64,000 bases of DNA, taken from ISDg sp045546575. Lineage in GTDB: Bacteria; Bacillota; Clostridia; Lachnospirales; Lachnospiraceae. The position numbers and the translations under genes are program-made. This document shows, piece after piece, positions 32,929 to 42,223 of this stretch. How positions within the stretch are numbered: position 1 is the first letter of the stretch; the number at the start of each line of letters is the position of its first letter. Under the pieces are notes generated by a model. That model made no database searches. It saw only the letters and a program-made list of their open reading frames with translations, and was not told where the DNA came from. Location: assembly GCA_045546575.1 (NCBI GenBank), contig JAZQDC010000013.1, forward strand, positions 1 through 64,000, in the 5' to 3' direction.

Positions 32929-33152
32929 ACTGGGAATGGGAGTATAGAAAGACTTACGATGGGAAATACACTATTTCTAATCTTCATCCAGTCTGTTCAA
33001 AATGCGGCATGCGGCTTAAACAAAGTGGTATGTACGGGTTGGAAATGATATGTTTGCGATGTAATGCAACCAAGAAGTGGGAAGACTACTACTTAACCGA
33101 CGCACAACTGCTCATGGAAGATAATATCAAGAAAAGATTTCTTCAAAATTAG
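32916..33152 (+). pseudogene. Zinc-ribbon fragment
   Basis: A 78-codon frame with LDWEWEYRKTYDGKYTISNL, then HPVCSKCGMRLKQSG and MICLRCNATKKWEDY: two CxxC pairs of a zinc ribbon of the type that ends several defence-associated proteins. Its 5' end overlaps the HsdR fragment by 13 bp and no ribosome binding site is seen, so it is probably the 3' part of a deleted gene. Confidence 0.5.
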
Positions 33153-33189
33153 TAAATACCATTGGTAGATAAATAACTGGCTGAAATGA

Positions 33190-33651
33190 GGTGATTTGCC
33201 AGACACTTGTGGCAGAGCTGAATATCCAAACGAAAAGCGTAACAACGTGCGCTATAAAAACTGGTGCAGCCAATATGTCATTACGGATAGATGCGATTCC
33301 CCCTACTGATATGATATGCCATATCTGAACGAGGAAATGATTTATAGTTTGCGTAATTGTCTGCTTCACCAAAGCACACCCAACGTGGAGCAATCAAAAA
33401 TTCACGAATCTCGGTGTAAGGTTGATAAATTCGAGCTTGTCATAACCGGAGAAGATGGTGCTAACGGTGATCTGAGCATGGTTGCCTATGGCAAAGATAT
33501 GAACATAGTGCGGAGAGAACTGAAAGTACATATATCCCACTTGTGTTACATCCTTTGCACGGCGGCAGAGGACTATTACAAGAACAATAAGGGAAAATTC
33601 GATTTTATAAAGTATTCAATCGAAGATGACAGACCAAAAACTTTTTCGTAA
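33190..33651 (+). pseudogene. Broken hypothetical gene with in-frame TGA
   Basis: The frame reads DLPDTCGRAEYPNEKRNNVR, then YKNWCSQYVITDRCDSPY, a TGA at 33307-33309, and continues in the same phase as YDMPYLNEEMIYSLRNCLLH. The joined protein resembles a family I recall only as hypothetical ('RYi.Wyd...YLsgevvyqLRNs.LHqg'). The start is missing (a stop lies directly upstream at 33187) and the TGA interrupts it, so it is a pseudogene. Confidence 0.6.
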
Positions 33652-33683
33652 AATGAACATCGCTTTCATACAAAATACGATGC

Positions 33684-33950
33684 ATGAATGAGCAAGACGA
33701 GGTAACCCATGATTTTGATGGCAGATGGAAATGGGAATTAAAAAAACTGTCTTAGGCAATATCTTTTTGGAAAAGATCCAATCCACAGTAAATATGGAAA
33801 ACATCACTGAATCGTGCTGCTTTATACTCTGCCACCATCCTACGAAAAGTCATTGAAGCAGAGAAATTCACGAAAGAGCAGAATCGAACACTTTCCAGAT
33901 GCAAAATCACAAATAATTACTTGGGTTTTGAGCTATTAATAACAAAATAA
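33684..33950 (+). pseudogene. Two further short gene fragments
   Basis: 33684-33755 encodes 23 residues including DFDGRWKWELKKLS before a stop. 33813-33950 is open without a start and reads RAALYSATILRKVIEAEKFT, ending at TAA 33948-33950. Both look like pieces of larger coding sequences and neither has a complete gene structure. They end at a strong terminator hairpin. Confidence 0.4.
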
Positions 33951-33990
33951 ACACAAAAGGCAAAGAGTGTTCCTCTTTGCCTTTTGTGTT
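33950..33990. terminator. Strong symmetrical hairpin between convergent regions
   Basis: An 18-bp perfect stem (33950-33967 with 33973-33990; arms CACAAAAGGCAAAGAG and its complement) with loop TGTTC. It sits between the gene-fragment region (+) and the ABC permease (-), so it may act in both directions. Confidence 0.7.
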
Positions 33991-34104
33991 TATGGTTGTT
34001 ATCCCTTATAAACAATATATGTTTCCTTTATAAAATCCTCAAACGGTGTTTCACCGAGTGCCAAACTTCCCGAAAACCCTACAAACTCAGCAAGCCCCTT
34101 GCCT

Positions 34105-36093
34105 CTACGGCACCCGAAATCCCACCAGGTTCGCCACCGTAGGGATACTCAGCACGCCGGTGCTTGCCAGCACCACCGGAATGACCAAGACTGCCAAGCT
34201 GATGCTGGCAGTGGCTACCGAGCTTCGGCAGAAGCGACTTACCAACATGACAAAAGCGCCTACGGCAAATGCGCCGATCATGCGAACAACGAACATGAGG
34301 CGGAGGTAACCTTCGATGCTCATTTGCATGGGAAGGAACCGAAGGAGTTCTAGGCTCTGGGCCGGGGCGCTGAGGTCGTTGTAGCCATTGGCTCCGATTT
34401 GCGTCAGTTGTGTGCGGTAGACTGCCCATGTGACGAAGATGCAGGTGAGGGCGATAATGCCCAGCTTCACTGCATTGATAAGCAGGCGGCCGCGCTTTGT
34501 GGAACGAAGGGCGGGGCGCATGTTGCTGTTATTTTCGTAGGCGCAGATGCCTGCAAAGATACCAATAATGGCCAGCAAAATGTAGATGGCATTTTTATCG
34601 GTGGTGGCGTTGTCGCCCACAAGTAACAGGTTGTACGTGTCGGGCTTGATTAGGGAAATGTCGATTCCACTGGTTTGGGAATATGCCAGCCCTTCTCCCG
34701 CACGGGCATAGAGGGGTTCCAGGGTTTTGAGTATGGTCTGAATACCGCTTAGTCTTTCGAACAGGGCTTGGATCAGCGTCGGCGGGGCTTCATTTTCCCG
34801 TGCCTTAGTAATCTCAGCTTCTACCGCTGCCTGTTCTTGATGCAAACCGGTGACTTCCGCCTGCATCTCATTTACAAGCTCCGGGGTAATGGGGCCGCCG
34901 TACTTCTGATAATACACGTCCTCGTAGACATGATAGGACGGCAGAACGTATTCATACTGCAGAGCAGAGGAAGTTGCTATATAGACAACCCCCACAAGGA
35001 TTAGCAGGCCTTTTTGATTGAGAAACACTTTCTTCACCTCCCACGCAGGAAGGGGAAGGGGAAGCGCCCGCTTGCTAAACCATGCACACACTCTCTGCCA
35101 CAGACCGCTACCTAAGCGAGTCGTTCCTCCACGGGATGTGAAGAGCGTGCACGATACAGCCAGTAGAAGCAGTAAAATGAGTGCCAGTGCCAAGGCTCCG
35201 CTTAGGAATCCCACGGCATGCTCGAAGAAATTCAGGTTTTGGTATTGCCTGAAGAACCGGTCGGTACGCAGGAGCGCGCAGAGGTTGCAAAATTTGAGCG
35301 CTGCTAGCTGATCGGTAGGTAGAATCAAGGAGTAGAGCAGGTATTCCGCTACGAAGCCCGCTCCGCAGAGCAAAATGGCAATTACCGATTCGAACAGGGC
35401 GGACAGCAGGTACAGAGCCAGCCCCATCAGCGTTGCAGCCAGTGTTTTTAGAAGTACCGATGCCCAGAGGTATTCAAGAATTGAAATGGCAAATGGACAT
35501 CGTACGAATTCCGGCACTGACTGAATCGGGCGCAGAAGTTCTAGGTCACCACAGGTCAAGCCGGCGGTAATCATGCAACATAAGGTTACAAGAAGGCTGG
35601 TTACAAAGGACAGAATGGCAACAATCCCGGTTCGCTGCAGGGATAGGAGTCGCCGCCCATTTTGGGTACTACGTACAAGATAATTCAGTCCTTTTCGTCG
35701 TTCTTCGCCAAAGAATGTGACGGTCAGCAGAACAACTGCCATAATGAGAAGATCGCCGGTGAGGTATTCGGAATACAGTACAACGCCTCGATTTTCTCCA
35801 TAAATGGGTTGCACGTTTTGGAGCTTCTCGTAGTCTTCCTTGGTCTTTGCGATATTTTTCGCAGAGAATCCCCCGGCCAGAGTGGCTAGAGTACCCATGG
35901 TGTCCGCATTTTCCTGCACGGAGGCCAGAAAACCGGGGTAAGACTCGATGTAGTCCGTCAGTTCCTGACCCTCTAAGGTGATTTCTTTGGAAGAGAGACA
36001 GTCGTACATGAAGAACATGCTACTTAAGAACACGGTAAGAACCAAGAGTAAAATGGTTCGCCCGGAGAGAAGGACTCGTCTTAGTTCACTCAT
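34105..36093 (-). CDS. Large ABC-2 type permease
   Basis: A 662-residue integral membrane protein. Two hydrophobic bundles (about residues 10-340 and 375-655) each begin with a helix followed by a large extracytoplasmic loop (45-115; 395-490), as in ABC-2 exporters duplicated within one chain. Internal repeats of the GEERRKGLNYLVRSTQNGRR and MRPALRSTKRGRLL type mark the loops that touch the ATPase. It starts 4 bp inside the end of the ATP-binding gene (36090-36093), a coupled pair. The likely role is export of a peptide, lantibiotic-like compound or lipid; the substrate is unknown. Confidence 0.83.
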   Translation of the reverse strand: MSELRRVLLSGRTILLLVLTVFLSSMFFMYDCLSSKEITLEGQELTDYIESYPGFLASVQENADTMGTLATLAGGFSAKNIAKTKEDYEKLQNVQPIYGENRGVVLYSEYLTGDLLIMAVVLLTVTFFGEERRKGLNYLVRSTQNGRRLLSLQRTGIVAILSFVTSLLVTLCCMITAGLTCGDLELLRPIQSVPEFVRCPFAISILEYLWASVLLKTLAATLMGLALYLLSALFESVIAILLCGAGFVAEYLLYSLILPTDQLAALKFCNLCALLRTDRFFRQYQNLNFFEHAVGFLSGALALALILLLLLAVSCTLFTSRGGTTRLGSGLWQRVCAWFSKRALPLPLPAWEVKKVFLNQKGLLILVGVVYIATSSALQYEYVLPSYHVYEDVYYQKYGGPITPELVNEMQAEVTGLHQEQAAVEAEITKARENEAPPTLIQALFERLSGIQTILKTLEPLYARAGEGLAYSQTSGIDISLIKPDTYNLLLVGDNATTDKNAIYILLAIIGIFAGICAYENNSNMRPALRSTKRGRLLINAVKLGIIALTCIFVTWAVYRTQLTQIGANGYNDLSAPAQSLELLRFLPMQMSIEGYLRLMFVVRMIGAFAVGAFVMLVSRFCRSSVATASISLAVLVIPVVLASTGVLSIPTVANLVGFRVP

Positions 36094-36956
36094 TTTCGAC
36101 CCTCCGCATAGTACAAGTATACATCCTCCAGATTACAACCGCTTTGCACCGGGGCAAAGCCTTCCGGGCATTGGTCGCTGACGATACGGAGGACATAGCC
36201 GGTTCGGGTCTGAGAGATCTGGCCATTTCCGAAGGATGTTTTGCGAGCGGCGATTTCTTCGTAGGTACCACGGGATTCAAATACCTTGTCGGCGATATCC
36301 GCAATAAGCTCCGAAGGGCTGCCCATGGCAACGATAGTTCCTTTGCTCAGCATAATAACGCTGTCGGCAATGGATTCGATATCGCTGACAACATGAGTTG
36401 CCAAAAGCACAGTACGGTCACGTGCCAAATCGGAAATGTAGTTACGCAGGCGAATGCGCTCCTCCGGATCAAGACCCGCCGTGGGCTCGTCCAGAATCAG
36501 TATCTCGGGGCGGTCTAACATTGCCGCAGCAATGAGCACGCGCTGGCGCATACCGCCGGAGAAGCTTCCAAGCTTCTTGTGAGCCACGGCGCCCAAGCCT
36601 ACAACACCGAGAAATTCCTCGGTCTGTCGCTTACATTCCATGGTCTTCATGCCCTTTAGGGTGCCAATGTAGTGAAGAAATGCCCGCGCACTGAAATCTT
36701 CGTACATGCCTTGTAGTTGTGGCGTATAGCCTACCTTCTTACGGTAGCGGGCGCCCAGCTGTAAAATGTCTGTCCCGTTGTACAGAATCTTGCCGTCGGT
36801 ACGAGGGATGTTGTCGGTAATGAGGTTCATTAGGGTGGACTTGCCGGCACCATTTGCGCCAAGTAGCCCGTACACGCCCTTGTCAAAGGTGAGATTCAGG
36901 TTGTCGAGAACCGTGTGTTCGCCGTATCGTTTTGTGAGGTTCTGTAGTTCAATCAT
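36090..36956 (-). CDS. ABC transporter ATP-binding protein
   Basis: A 288-residue ATPase with Walker A GANGAGKSTL near residue 38, signature FSGGMRQRVLIA near 133, Walker B ILILDEPTAGLDP near 154, and LLATHVVSD. The start MIELQNLTKRYGEHTVLDN at 36956 is preferred because GGAGGT lies 5 bp ahead; a longer frame extends to 37055. It overlaps the lipoprotein gene by 8 bp and the permease gene by 4 bp, so the three are one transcription unit. Confidence 0.92.
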   Translation of the reverse strand: MIELQNLTKRYGEHTVLDNLNLTFDKGVYGLLGANGAGKSTLMNLITDNIPRTDGKILYNGTDILQLGARYRKKVGYTPQLQGMYEDFSARAFLHYIGTLKGMKTMECKRQTEEFLGVVGLGAVAHKKLGSFSGGMRQRVLIAAAMLDRPEILILDEPTAGLDPEERIRLRNYISDLARDRTVLLATHVVSDIESIADSVIMLSKGTIVAMGSPSELIADIADKVFESRGTYEEIAARKTSFGNGQISQTRTGYVLRIVSDQCPEGFAPVQSGCNLEDVYLYYAEGRK

Positions 36957-38235
36957 TCCGGACCTCCACGATACTGAAATTACAGAGATCCGTCCATTCC
37001 GGCTGTCCGGCAATGACATCTTCCACAGGGCAGGCGAAAATGGCTTGAAGATCATAGAAGTCCTGGAAGGTTACGGATTCTTCCCATTGAGCAAATGCTT
37101 GGATATACAGCATTCCATTTACCAGTTGAATCGAACCATCCAGTGCTCCGATATCCATGGGTAGGTCGAATTCCGCAACTGCCGTGCCGTCTGTGGTCAT
37201 AAGAAGATAGCGAGTGGGATATGGGGCAGAGTAAGAGGTGCGGGTTTCTTCCACATAGAGACCGGAGTCCTTGATAAGTAGATAAGTCCCGTCCCAGCCG
37301 AGTTGGGGATTTACAAGGGCGGTCTCACCCAGAAGAAGCTCTGCGGAGAGATCTTCCGTTGTGCCCGATTTCGGATCGTATACATACATCCCCGCCGCTG
37401 TCTCTTCGGTTACGGTAACGGTGTAGTAGATACGCCCATCGATGACTGCATAGCCGGCCAGATTCGAAGGCAAGTCAATGCGCTCTGTCTTCTCGGTTTC
37501 GAGGTTATGGCGGTAGAGATACTTCTTCGCAGAATATTCCGGAGTCAATGTGTAGTAAAGCCATTCTTCGTAAGGGAAGAACCAGCCGGCTCCGTACGCG
37601 GTATCCACGCCGCGATAGTCCATAAGCGGGAGCTCATAATTTTCCTTGGAATCCAAGTCCACAATAATGGTCTTGGATACGGCCCCTAGATTAACAAAGG
37701 TTTCACTTTCATTCGTATACGGAACAATGGCCTTGTTGCCGTGAATAATTAAATTTCTTCCGTATGCACAATCACTGCTTGTGATTCTACGGTCTTCCCC
37801 TTTCATGGACTTGTAGACGCAGACTTCCGACAATTCCGTGCCGTCGATTTTCGCACGATACAACGCATATTCCCTACCCTCGTCGGTAAATTGGACGGTA
37901 TTTAAGTAAATGTATTCTCCCCGCATATAAGAGTGAAGGACGGATAAGTTGCGGTTGGTTGCAACGCAGTACTCGTTACCGTCGTGAGCACATTCCGGTT
38001 TACTACAGAGATAAATGCACTTCTGTGTGGATTTATCGAAGTATCGCAGGGTGAGACTTGTGCTATGTAACATATGGGTGGTGTAGTAACCGTTCTCGGT
38101 CTCCATAATGGAATTCCAAGTGTTCGTAGGACGATTGGAGGAGATGTAGTCCTCGTAATTGATTTTTTCTTTGCCACAGCCGCCCATAAGGCAGAGGGAG
38201 GCAAGAAGTAAGAGTAAAAGAGTCATCTTCTTCAT
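36949..38235 (-). CDS. Lipoprotein, probable beta-propeller, with ABC exporter
   Basis: A 428-residue lipoprotein: MKKMTLLLLLLASLCLMGG with lipobox Cys near residue 20. The mature part repeats patterns such as YLCSKPECAHDG, YALYRAKIDGTELSEV, LYRHNLETEKTERI and IYYTVTVTEETAAGMYVYD. These strand-turn units look like a DUF5050/propeller fold outside the membrane. An ATG at 38235 follows AAAGGAGC. Its overlap with the ATPase gene suggests it is the substrate-capturing or sensing partner of the exporter. The exact function is unknown. Confidence 0.8.
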   Translation of the reverse strand: MKKMTLLLLLLASLCLMGGCGKEKINYEDYISSNRPTNTWNSIMETENGYYTTHMLHSTSLTLRYFDKSTQKCIYLCSKPECAHDGNEYCVATNRNLSVLHSYMRGEYIYLNTVQFTDEGREYALYRAKIDGTELSEVCVYKSMKGEDRRITSSDCAYGRNLIIHGNKAIVPYTNESETFVNLGAVSKTIIVDLDSKENYELPLMDYRGVDTAYGAGWFFPYEEWLYYTLTPEYSAKKYLYRHNLETEKTERIDLPSNLAGYAVIDGRIYYTVTVTEETAAGMYVYDPKSGTTEDLSAELLLGETALVNPQLGWDGTYLLIKDSGLYVEETRTSYSAPYPTRYLLMTTDGTAVAEFDLPMDIGALDGSIQLVNGMLYIQAFAQWEESVTFQDFYDLQAIFACPVEDVIAGQPEWTDLCNFSIVEVRND

Positions 38236-38321
38236 AGTATAAGCTCCTTTCCGATAGTGTGGAACGGTAAGAAATTCGAAATAATAATTTCCCCTTGACC
38301 CAGTTTTAGCAAAGCAAATAT

Positions 38322-38357
38322 AAAAAATCAACCACCCACGCAGGAGCGGTTGATTTT
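38322..38357 (-). terminator. Terminator of the kinase operon
   Basis: On the minus strand AAAATCAACC/GGTTGATTTT (38324-38333 with 38348-38357) is followed by TTTTTT. It lies 14 bp after the histidine kinase stop and separates the regulator-kinase unit from the lipoprotein-ABC unit. Confidence 0.8.
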
Positions 38358-38370
38358 CACGCAGAAGCGG

Positions 38371-40233
38371 TCATTTTTCAGTATTTAAGAGAATCTCAAT
38401 GAGGAAAATGCCCTCCTTGGCAGTAATATTTACTTCACCGTCGTATCGCCCTGCAACTTCTCGCACACGGGAGATTCCATAGCCGTGGGCAGTCACGTCC
38501 TTCTTGGTAGTCAGGATCTTGTCTCCCAGCTTCCGTAGCTCGCCGGTGTAAGGGTTCTCGCAGGAAATGTACAGCATGTCCATCTGTTTGTCGATGGTTA
38601 GGGCGATGCTTTGTCCTGCCGTCACTGCTTCTAAGGCATTGTCAATCATATTACCGAAAATGGTACACAGGTCGTAGTCGGAGATTCCGCTATCGGAGAC
38701 GGGACAATGAACCTCGAAGGACAAGAGGATGCCCATCTCTTTGGCTTGTTCGGTCTTCTTGAACAGAAGAGCATTCAGCACGTTGGACCCCGTGTTCACC
38801 GGCATGGCCGCCAGCTCCGTCTGCTCCGACACGTCCCGAATATAACGTTTGGCTTCCTCCAGCTCGCCCTCCTCGATTAATGCGCGAAGTGCCAGCAAAT
38901 GATTGTGGATATCGTGCCGAATCTTGCGGGATTCCATATAGCGGTGGTTGATCTCGTCGTAATAGAGCAGTTCATTTTCGCGAATAAGTTCCGATGTATA
39001 GCGAGAAACTCCGCGTCCTGCGGTATATGCAGTAGCAAGAAAGACCACTGCTGCAAATCCCAGAAACAACGGGAGCCTTGAAAAGACTCCGCCGAAAATG
39101 CAAAGATTCATATACCGGATATAGAAACGCTCGAAAGAGAAAAGCGACAGTACATTAATCTCTTGCAAAATCGCAGGTGCATCGGGCAGAGTGGCACATG
39201 CGATTTCCGCAATTGCGAACCCGCCGAAGAGTATAGCGGGCAGAATGCGTTTCTTACCGCGTGTTGCGAGAATTGTAATGGCGGCAAATAATATAACGAG
39301 ACAGCCACCTAACTTGAATAACACGGTGATAACCGTCAGCATTCCTACGGAGATTACATAGGGACAATGCTGAAACGCTTCCATAGACGGAAGCAAAGCA
39401 TCTCCTTTGGGCAGATTGAGATGTTGTTGTGTCATAACCAGATTGCTGACATATAGGGCAAGAACACCCAAGGTTGTCAGAAGGATGGGCGCAAACATTT
39501 TTCTGCGTCGGTATGTTTCTCCGTGACTGCGAAATGCGATAAGGGACACAAGGGCAATCATTATCGCAAAGTAGTCCGTAAGGTGAAAGTTGAGAAACGC
39601 GAGAAAACCGGCTTGGGGTACCGGGGTAAGCAGGATGTTTTCTAGGCCGTAGAAATCTTTTTGGGTCTTTACGAGATTCCGCACGGTATTGCTGTTCTCG
39701 TGAAAGATGGAAATGTCGGCAAGGGAGTCGGTCTGACGGTTGATTTCCTGGATGTAATCCGGGTAACCTTGCAAGTAATTCAGGTAATCCAGCGTCCGAG
39801 ACAGGGCCTCCTGTTCGGTTTCGATTGCCTGAAGAATAGCGTTCTTCTCCGTGCCGAATTCTGCAATACAAGCGGCGTAAGCATCTTCGGCAGCTGCTAT
39901 CCGCTCCTCTTCGGAAGGGAGATCCCAGTAATTCAGGGCATAAGCAGGGGTATCGCTGAACTTATATTGTACACCGTGGTAGTAGGCATTTAGAGTGGCA
40001 AGTCGATTTTCTAAGGTAGCAACGTCTGTATCGTAGTCACCGGTAAGGTTATCGATAAACCGCTGGTATTTCCGTTCTACGGCGCCTGTGGTGGAATAAC
40101 GGATGCCATATACGTTTTGTGTAGTAAGCTTTTCTGTAGTACAGACGTTATTGCGGTAGGCAAATCCGTTGATGATGATGAGTGCTACCATAAGAAGAGC
40201 GGGAAATGCGGAGGTTCGTAGAAATGTCTTCAT
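38371..40233 (-). CDS. AgrC-like GHKL sensor histidine kinase
   Basis: A 620-residue membrane kinase. It has a first membrane helix (8-27), a large extracytoplasmic domain (30-215), about six more helices (215-405), then the kinase. The H-box KIRHDIHNHLLALRALI lies near 437, and the dimerisation part continues to GSNVLNALLFKK. The N-box is TIFGNMIDNALEAV near 525, and the glycine motif is GYGISRVREV near 592. This HPK10/GHKL type pairs with LytTR regulators, here the gene upstream with a 4-bp overlap (40230-40233). The extracellular domain may sense a peptide or antimicrobial. The neighbouring ABC unit is its probable target. Confidence 0.88.
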   Translation of the reverse strand: MKTFLRTSAFPALLMVALIIINGFAYRNNVCTTEKLTTQNVYGIRYSTTGAVERKYQRFIDNLTGDYDTDVATLENRLATLNAYYHGVQYKFSDTPAYALNYWDLPSEEERIAAAEDAYAACIAEFGTEKNAILQAIETEQEALSRTLDYLNYLQGYPDYIQEINRQTDSLADISIFHENSNTVRNLVKTQKDFYGLENILLTPVPQAGFLAFLNFHLTDYFAIMIALVSLIAFRSHGETYRRRKMFAPILLTTLGVLALYVSNLVMTQQHLNLPKGDALLPSMEAFQHCPYVISVGMLTVITVLFKLGGCLVILFAAITILATRGKKRILPAILFGGFAIAEIACATLPDAPAILQEINVLSLFSFERFYIRYMNLCIFGGVFSRLPLFLGFAAVVFLATAYTAGRGVSRYTSELIRENELLYYDEINHRYMESRKIRHDIHNHLLALRALIEEGELEEAKRYIRDVSEQTELAAMPVNTGSNVLNALLFKKTEQAKEMGILLSFEVHCPVSDSGISDYDLCTIFGNMIDNALEAVTAGQSIALTIDKQMDMLYISCENPYTGELRKLGDKILTTKKDVTAHGYGISRVREVAGRYDGEVNITAKEGIFLIEILLNTEK

Positions 40234-40937
40234 CGGCCACCCACCTTTCTCATAACCGCCAGCATAACTTTCTTACGGTTTCGTCGGCTGAGGGGAACAG
40301 GGGTATCGTCGGCGAGAAGTACCGTATCGGTGGAGACACGTTTTATTTCGCCGATATTCACAAACACGGATTTGTGTACCTCTACAAAGTCCTCCGGTGG
40401 CAGCAGGGCGGAAAATGTTCCGATGGCTCGGGTGTCTGTCAAATCTCCCTCTGCGGTGTGAACAAGACTGATGCGTCCCAGAGATTCTACCCATGTGATA
40501 CTGTCAACGGGAATAATTCTTGTGCCATCCTTTTCTTGAATGGCCATGGTTCTTCGGAAGAATAATTCCTTCCACAGTTTCTCCAATACCTTGGGGAGCT
40601 TCTCGGCCGCATTTTTCTTGGACACAAAACCGAAGGCATGTACATCATACCCATCAATGGCTCGATTCTCTAAGCTGGTCACGAAAATGACCGGCACACT
40701 TGTGTCCGTCTCTCGAAGCCGAGCAATCATTTCAATTCCGTCAGAGGCTTCCCCCAGATCAATGTCCATGAAGACGGCATCGTACGCACCGCCGGCGGAA
40801 ATGTGTTGGAGGAACTGTGTGCCTGTTTCGAAGGTGTCGAACGTGACGGCAACCTCCTTTGCCCGGAAAAACTGTTGTACAAGGGTCTGCAACTGTGCTG
40901 CAAACACCCCATTGTCTTCGCAGATGGCTATCTTCAT
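40230..40937 (-). CDS. LytTR-family response regulator (AgrA-like)
   Basis: A 235-residue regulator. The receiver domain (1-120) has the acidic pair in AICEDNG, the phosphoacceptor in DAVFMDIDLG near 58, and Lys in FGFVSKKNAAEK near 105. The LytTR DNA-binding domain (135-235) has ITWVESLGRISLVHT, EDFVEVHKSVFVNIGEIKRV and PVPLSRRNRKKVM. The ATG at 40937 with AGGAGG upstream is preferred to a GTG at 40946. It forms a two-component system with the kinase that follows. Confidence 0.9.
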   Translation of the reverse strand: MKIAICEDNGVFAAQLQTLVQQFFRAKEVAVTFDTFETGTQFLQHISAGGAYDAVFMDIDLGEASDGIEMIARLRETDTSVPVIFVTSLENRAIDGYDVHAFGFVSKKNAAEKLPKVLEKLWKELFFRRTMAIQEKDGTRIIPVDSITWVESLGRISLVHTAEGDLTDTRAIGTFSALLPPEDFVEVHKSVFVNIGEIKRVSTDTVLLADDTPVPLSRRNRKKVMLAVMRKVGGR

Positions 40938-41096
40938 GAAATTCACCTCCTTCGGAATATTGTCTTTTTAATGTTGCTATTTATTATGCCATGAAAATGC
41001 AATGGTTGCAAGGAGAAGAATCTTCATGTGCATTCTCTTACGTACTACATAGTCATTTCCAAGAGAATGCTATTTCAAATTATTTTTAAATACTAC

Positions 41097-41149
41097 TTGA
41101 CGTAGCAGGGGACGAGTGATAAAATCTATTTAAGAAAAATTTTAAATAG
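41097..41149 (+). promoter_or_regulatory. SdpR-type promoter and operator
   Basis: TTGACG (41097-41102), a 17-bp spacer and TAAAAT (41120-41125) are followed at once by the dyad CTATTTAA-N8-TTAAATAG (41126-41149). This lies at the expected start of transcription and just before the ribosome binding site, a place where an ArsR-type repressor would shut the operon. Confidence 0.75.
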
Positions 41150-41159
41150 AGGTGAGGAG

Positions 41160-41435
41160 ATGGGGCTTGCGGAGACATTTAAGGCACTGGCGGATGGACA
41201 GCGGAGGGAGCTACTTATGCTTCTGCGTTACGGTCGTCTGAATGCCGGAGAGATTGCGGAGCGGCTGGGCATTATGCCGGCAGCATTGTCCTATCATTTA
41301 AAACTTTTGAAGAATGCCGATCTGGTGATGGAATACAAGGAGAAGAACTATATCTATTATGAGCTGAACACAAGCGTATTCGATGAGATGGTCTTGTGGG
41401 TGAAGCAGTTGGGAGGGAAGAATTATGAAGAATAA
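41160..41435 (+). CDS. ArsR/SmtB-type repressor, SdpR-like
   Basis: A 91-residue winged-helix repressor: ETFKALADGQRRELLMLLRY, recognition helix MPAALSYHLKLLKNADLV, and wing EKNYIYYELNTS. It has no metal-binding Cys-x-Cys in the recognition region, which fits SdpR-type rather than metal-sensing ArsR. It overlaps the SdpI-family gene by 11 bp. In Bacillus, SdpR represses sdpRI until SdpI binds toxin and sequesters SdpR at the membrane; the same logic may hold here. Confidence 0.85.
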   Translation: MGLAETFKALADGQRRELLMLLRYGRLNAGEIAERLGIMPAALSYHLKLLKNADLVMEYKEKNYIYYELNTSVFDEMVLWVKQLGGKNYEE

Positions 41436-42117
41436 GATACTTTGGCTGCTTGTGGCATTGTCGCTGATTATTACGGCGGTGGCCATGAAGCATCTTCCGG
41501 AGAAGGTGCCGATGCACTATAATTTTGCCGGAGAGATTGATCGCTATGGGTCAAAATATGAGTTGTTCATTTTTCCGGGAGTTGTCCTTCTCTTTGCAGT
41601 CGTTTGGTCGCTTCTTCTAGCGCACTATGATAAGAAGCTTGCCGGTAACGGGGACGAGAAGGTGCTACAGGAGACCCGCGTGAATCGAAAGGTGCTGTTC
41701 GTAGCCTCTTTGGTGATGATGGGAGTATTTCTGGTGTTGCAGGCGGTGTCAATCTACAATGCTATGAAGCATACTGCGGATGCAGCGAAGATGTCAGTGG
41801 ACGTAATCTCCATAGAATTTGCCGCCATGGGACTTGCCCTTGTGATTATGGGAAATATCATGCCCAAGGCTAAGCGAAACGGTCTCTTCGGGCTACGCAC
41901 GTCTTGGAGTATGGCAAACGACCGCACTTGGCTTGCCAGCAACCGTGTGGGCGGCATGCTGCTGTGCGTTGCGGGTGTAGTAATTGTTTTGTTGGCATTT
42001 CTATTAGAAGAGATGGCGGTAATCTTCGCTTCGCTGGCAGTGGTGCTGGCGGTGACGGTGATTGCTACGGTATACTCGTATGTGGCGTATAAGAAGTATG
42101 GGGAAACAGAGAAATAG
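41425..42117 (+). CDS. SdpI family immunity-like membrane protein
   Basis: A 230-residue protein with DUF1648 first (HLPEKVPMHYNFAGEIDRYG, residues 25-45) and the SdpI domain later (AMGLALVIMGNIMPKAKRNG, then FGLRTSWSMANDRTWLASNR). About six membrane helices are seen. In Bacillus subtilis SdpI gives immunity to the SDP killing factor and signals to SdpR. No sdpABC toxin genes are seen in the window, so it may defend against toxins of other bacteria. It overlaps the repressor gene by 11 bp. Confidence 0.86.
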   Translation: MKNKILWLLVALSLIITAVAMKHLPEKVPMHYNFAGEIDRYGSKYELFIFPGVVLLFAVVWSLLLAHYDKKLAGNGDEKVLQETRVNRKVLFVASLVMMGVFLVLQAVSIYNAMKHTADAAKMSVDVISIEFAAMGLALVIMGNIMPKAKRNGLFGLRTSWSMANDRTWLASNRVGGMLLCVAGVVIVLLAFLLEEMAVIFASLAVVLAVTVIATVYSYVAYKKYGETEK

Positions 42118-42174
42118 CATGAATTTGTGGGGGAGAGGAGTTCTAAAAATGAATTTCAAGCAGAAGAGATATAG

Positions 42175-42212
42175 AAAACAGGTACAGCGTCGGACGCCGT
42201 ACCTGTTTTTTG
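42175..42212. terminator. Bidirectional terminator between sdpI-like and prfC
   Basis: AAAACAGGTAC (42175-42185) pairs with GTACCTGTTTT (42199-42209), with T-rich ends on both strands. It serves the convergent genes on either side. Confidence 0.85.
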
Positions 42213-42223
42213 TTTTCTAAGAT

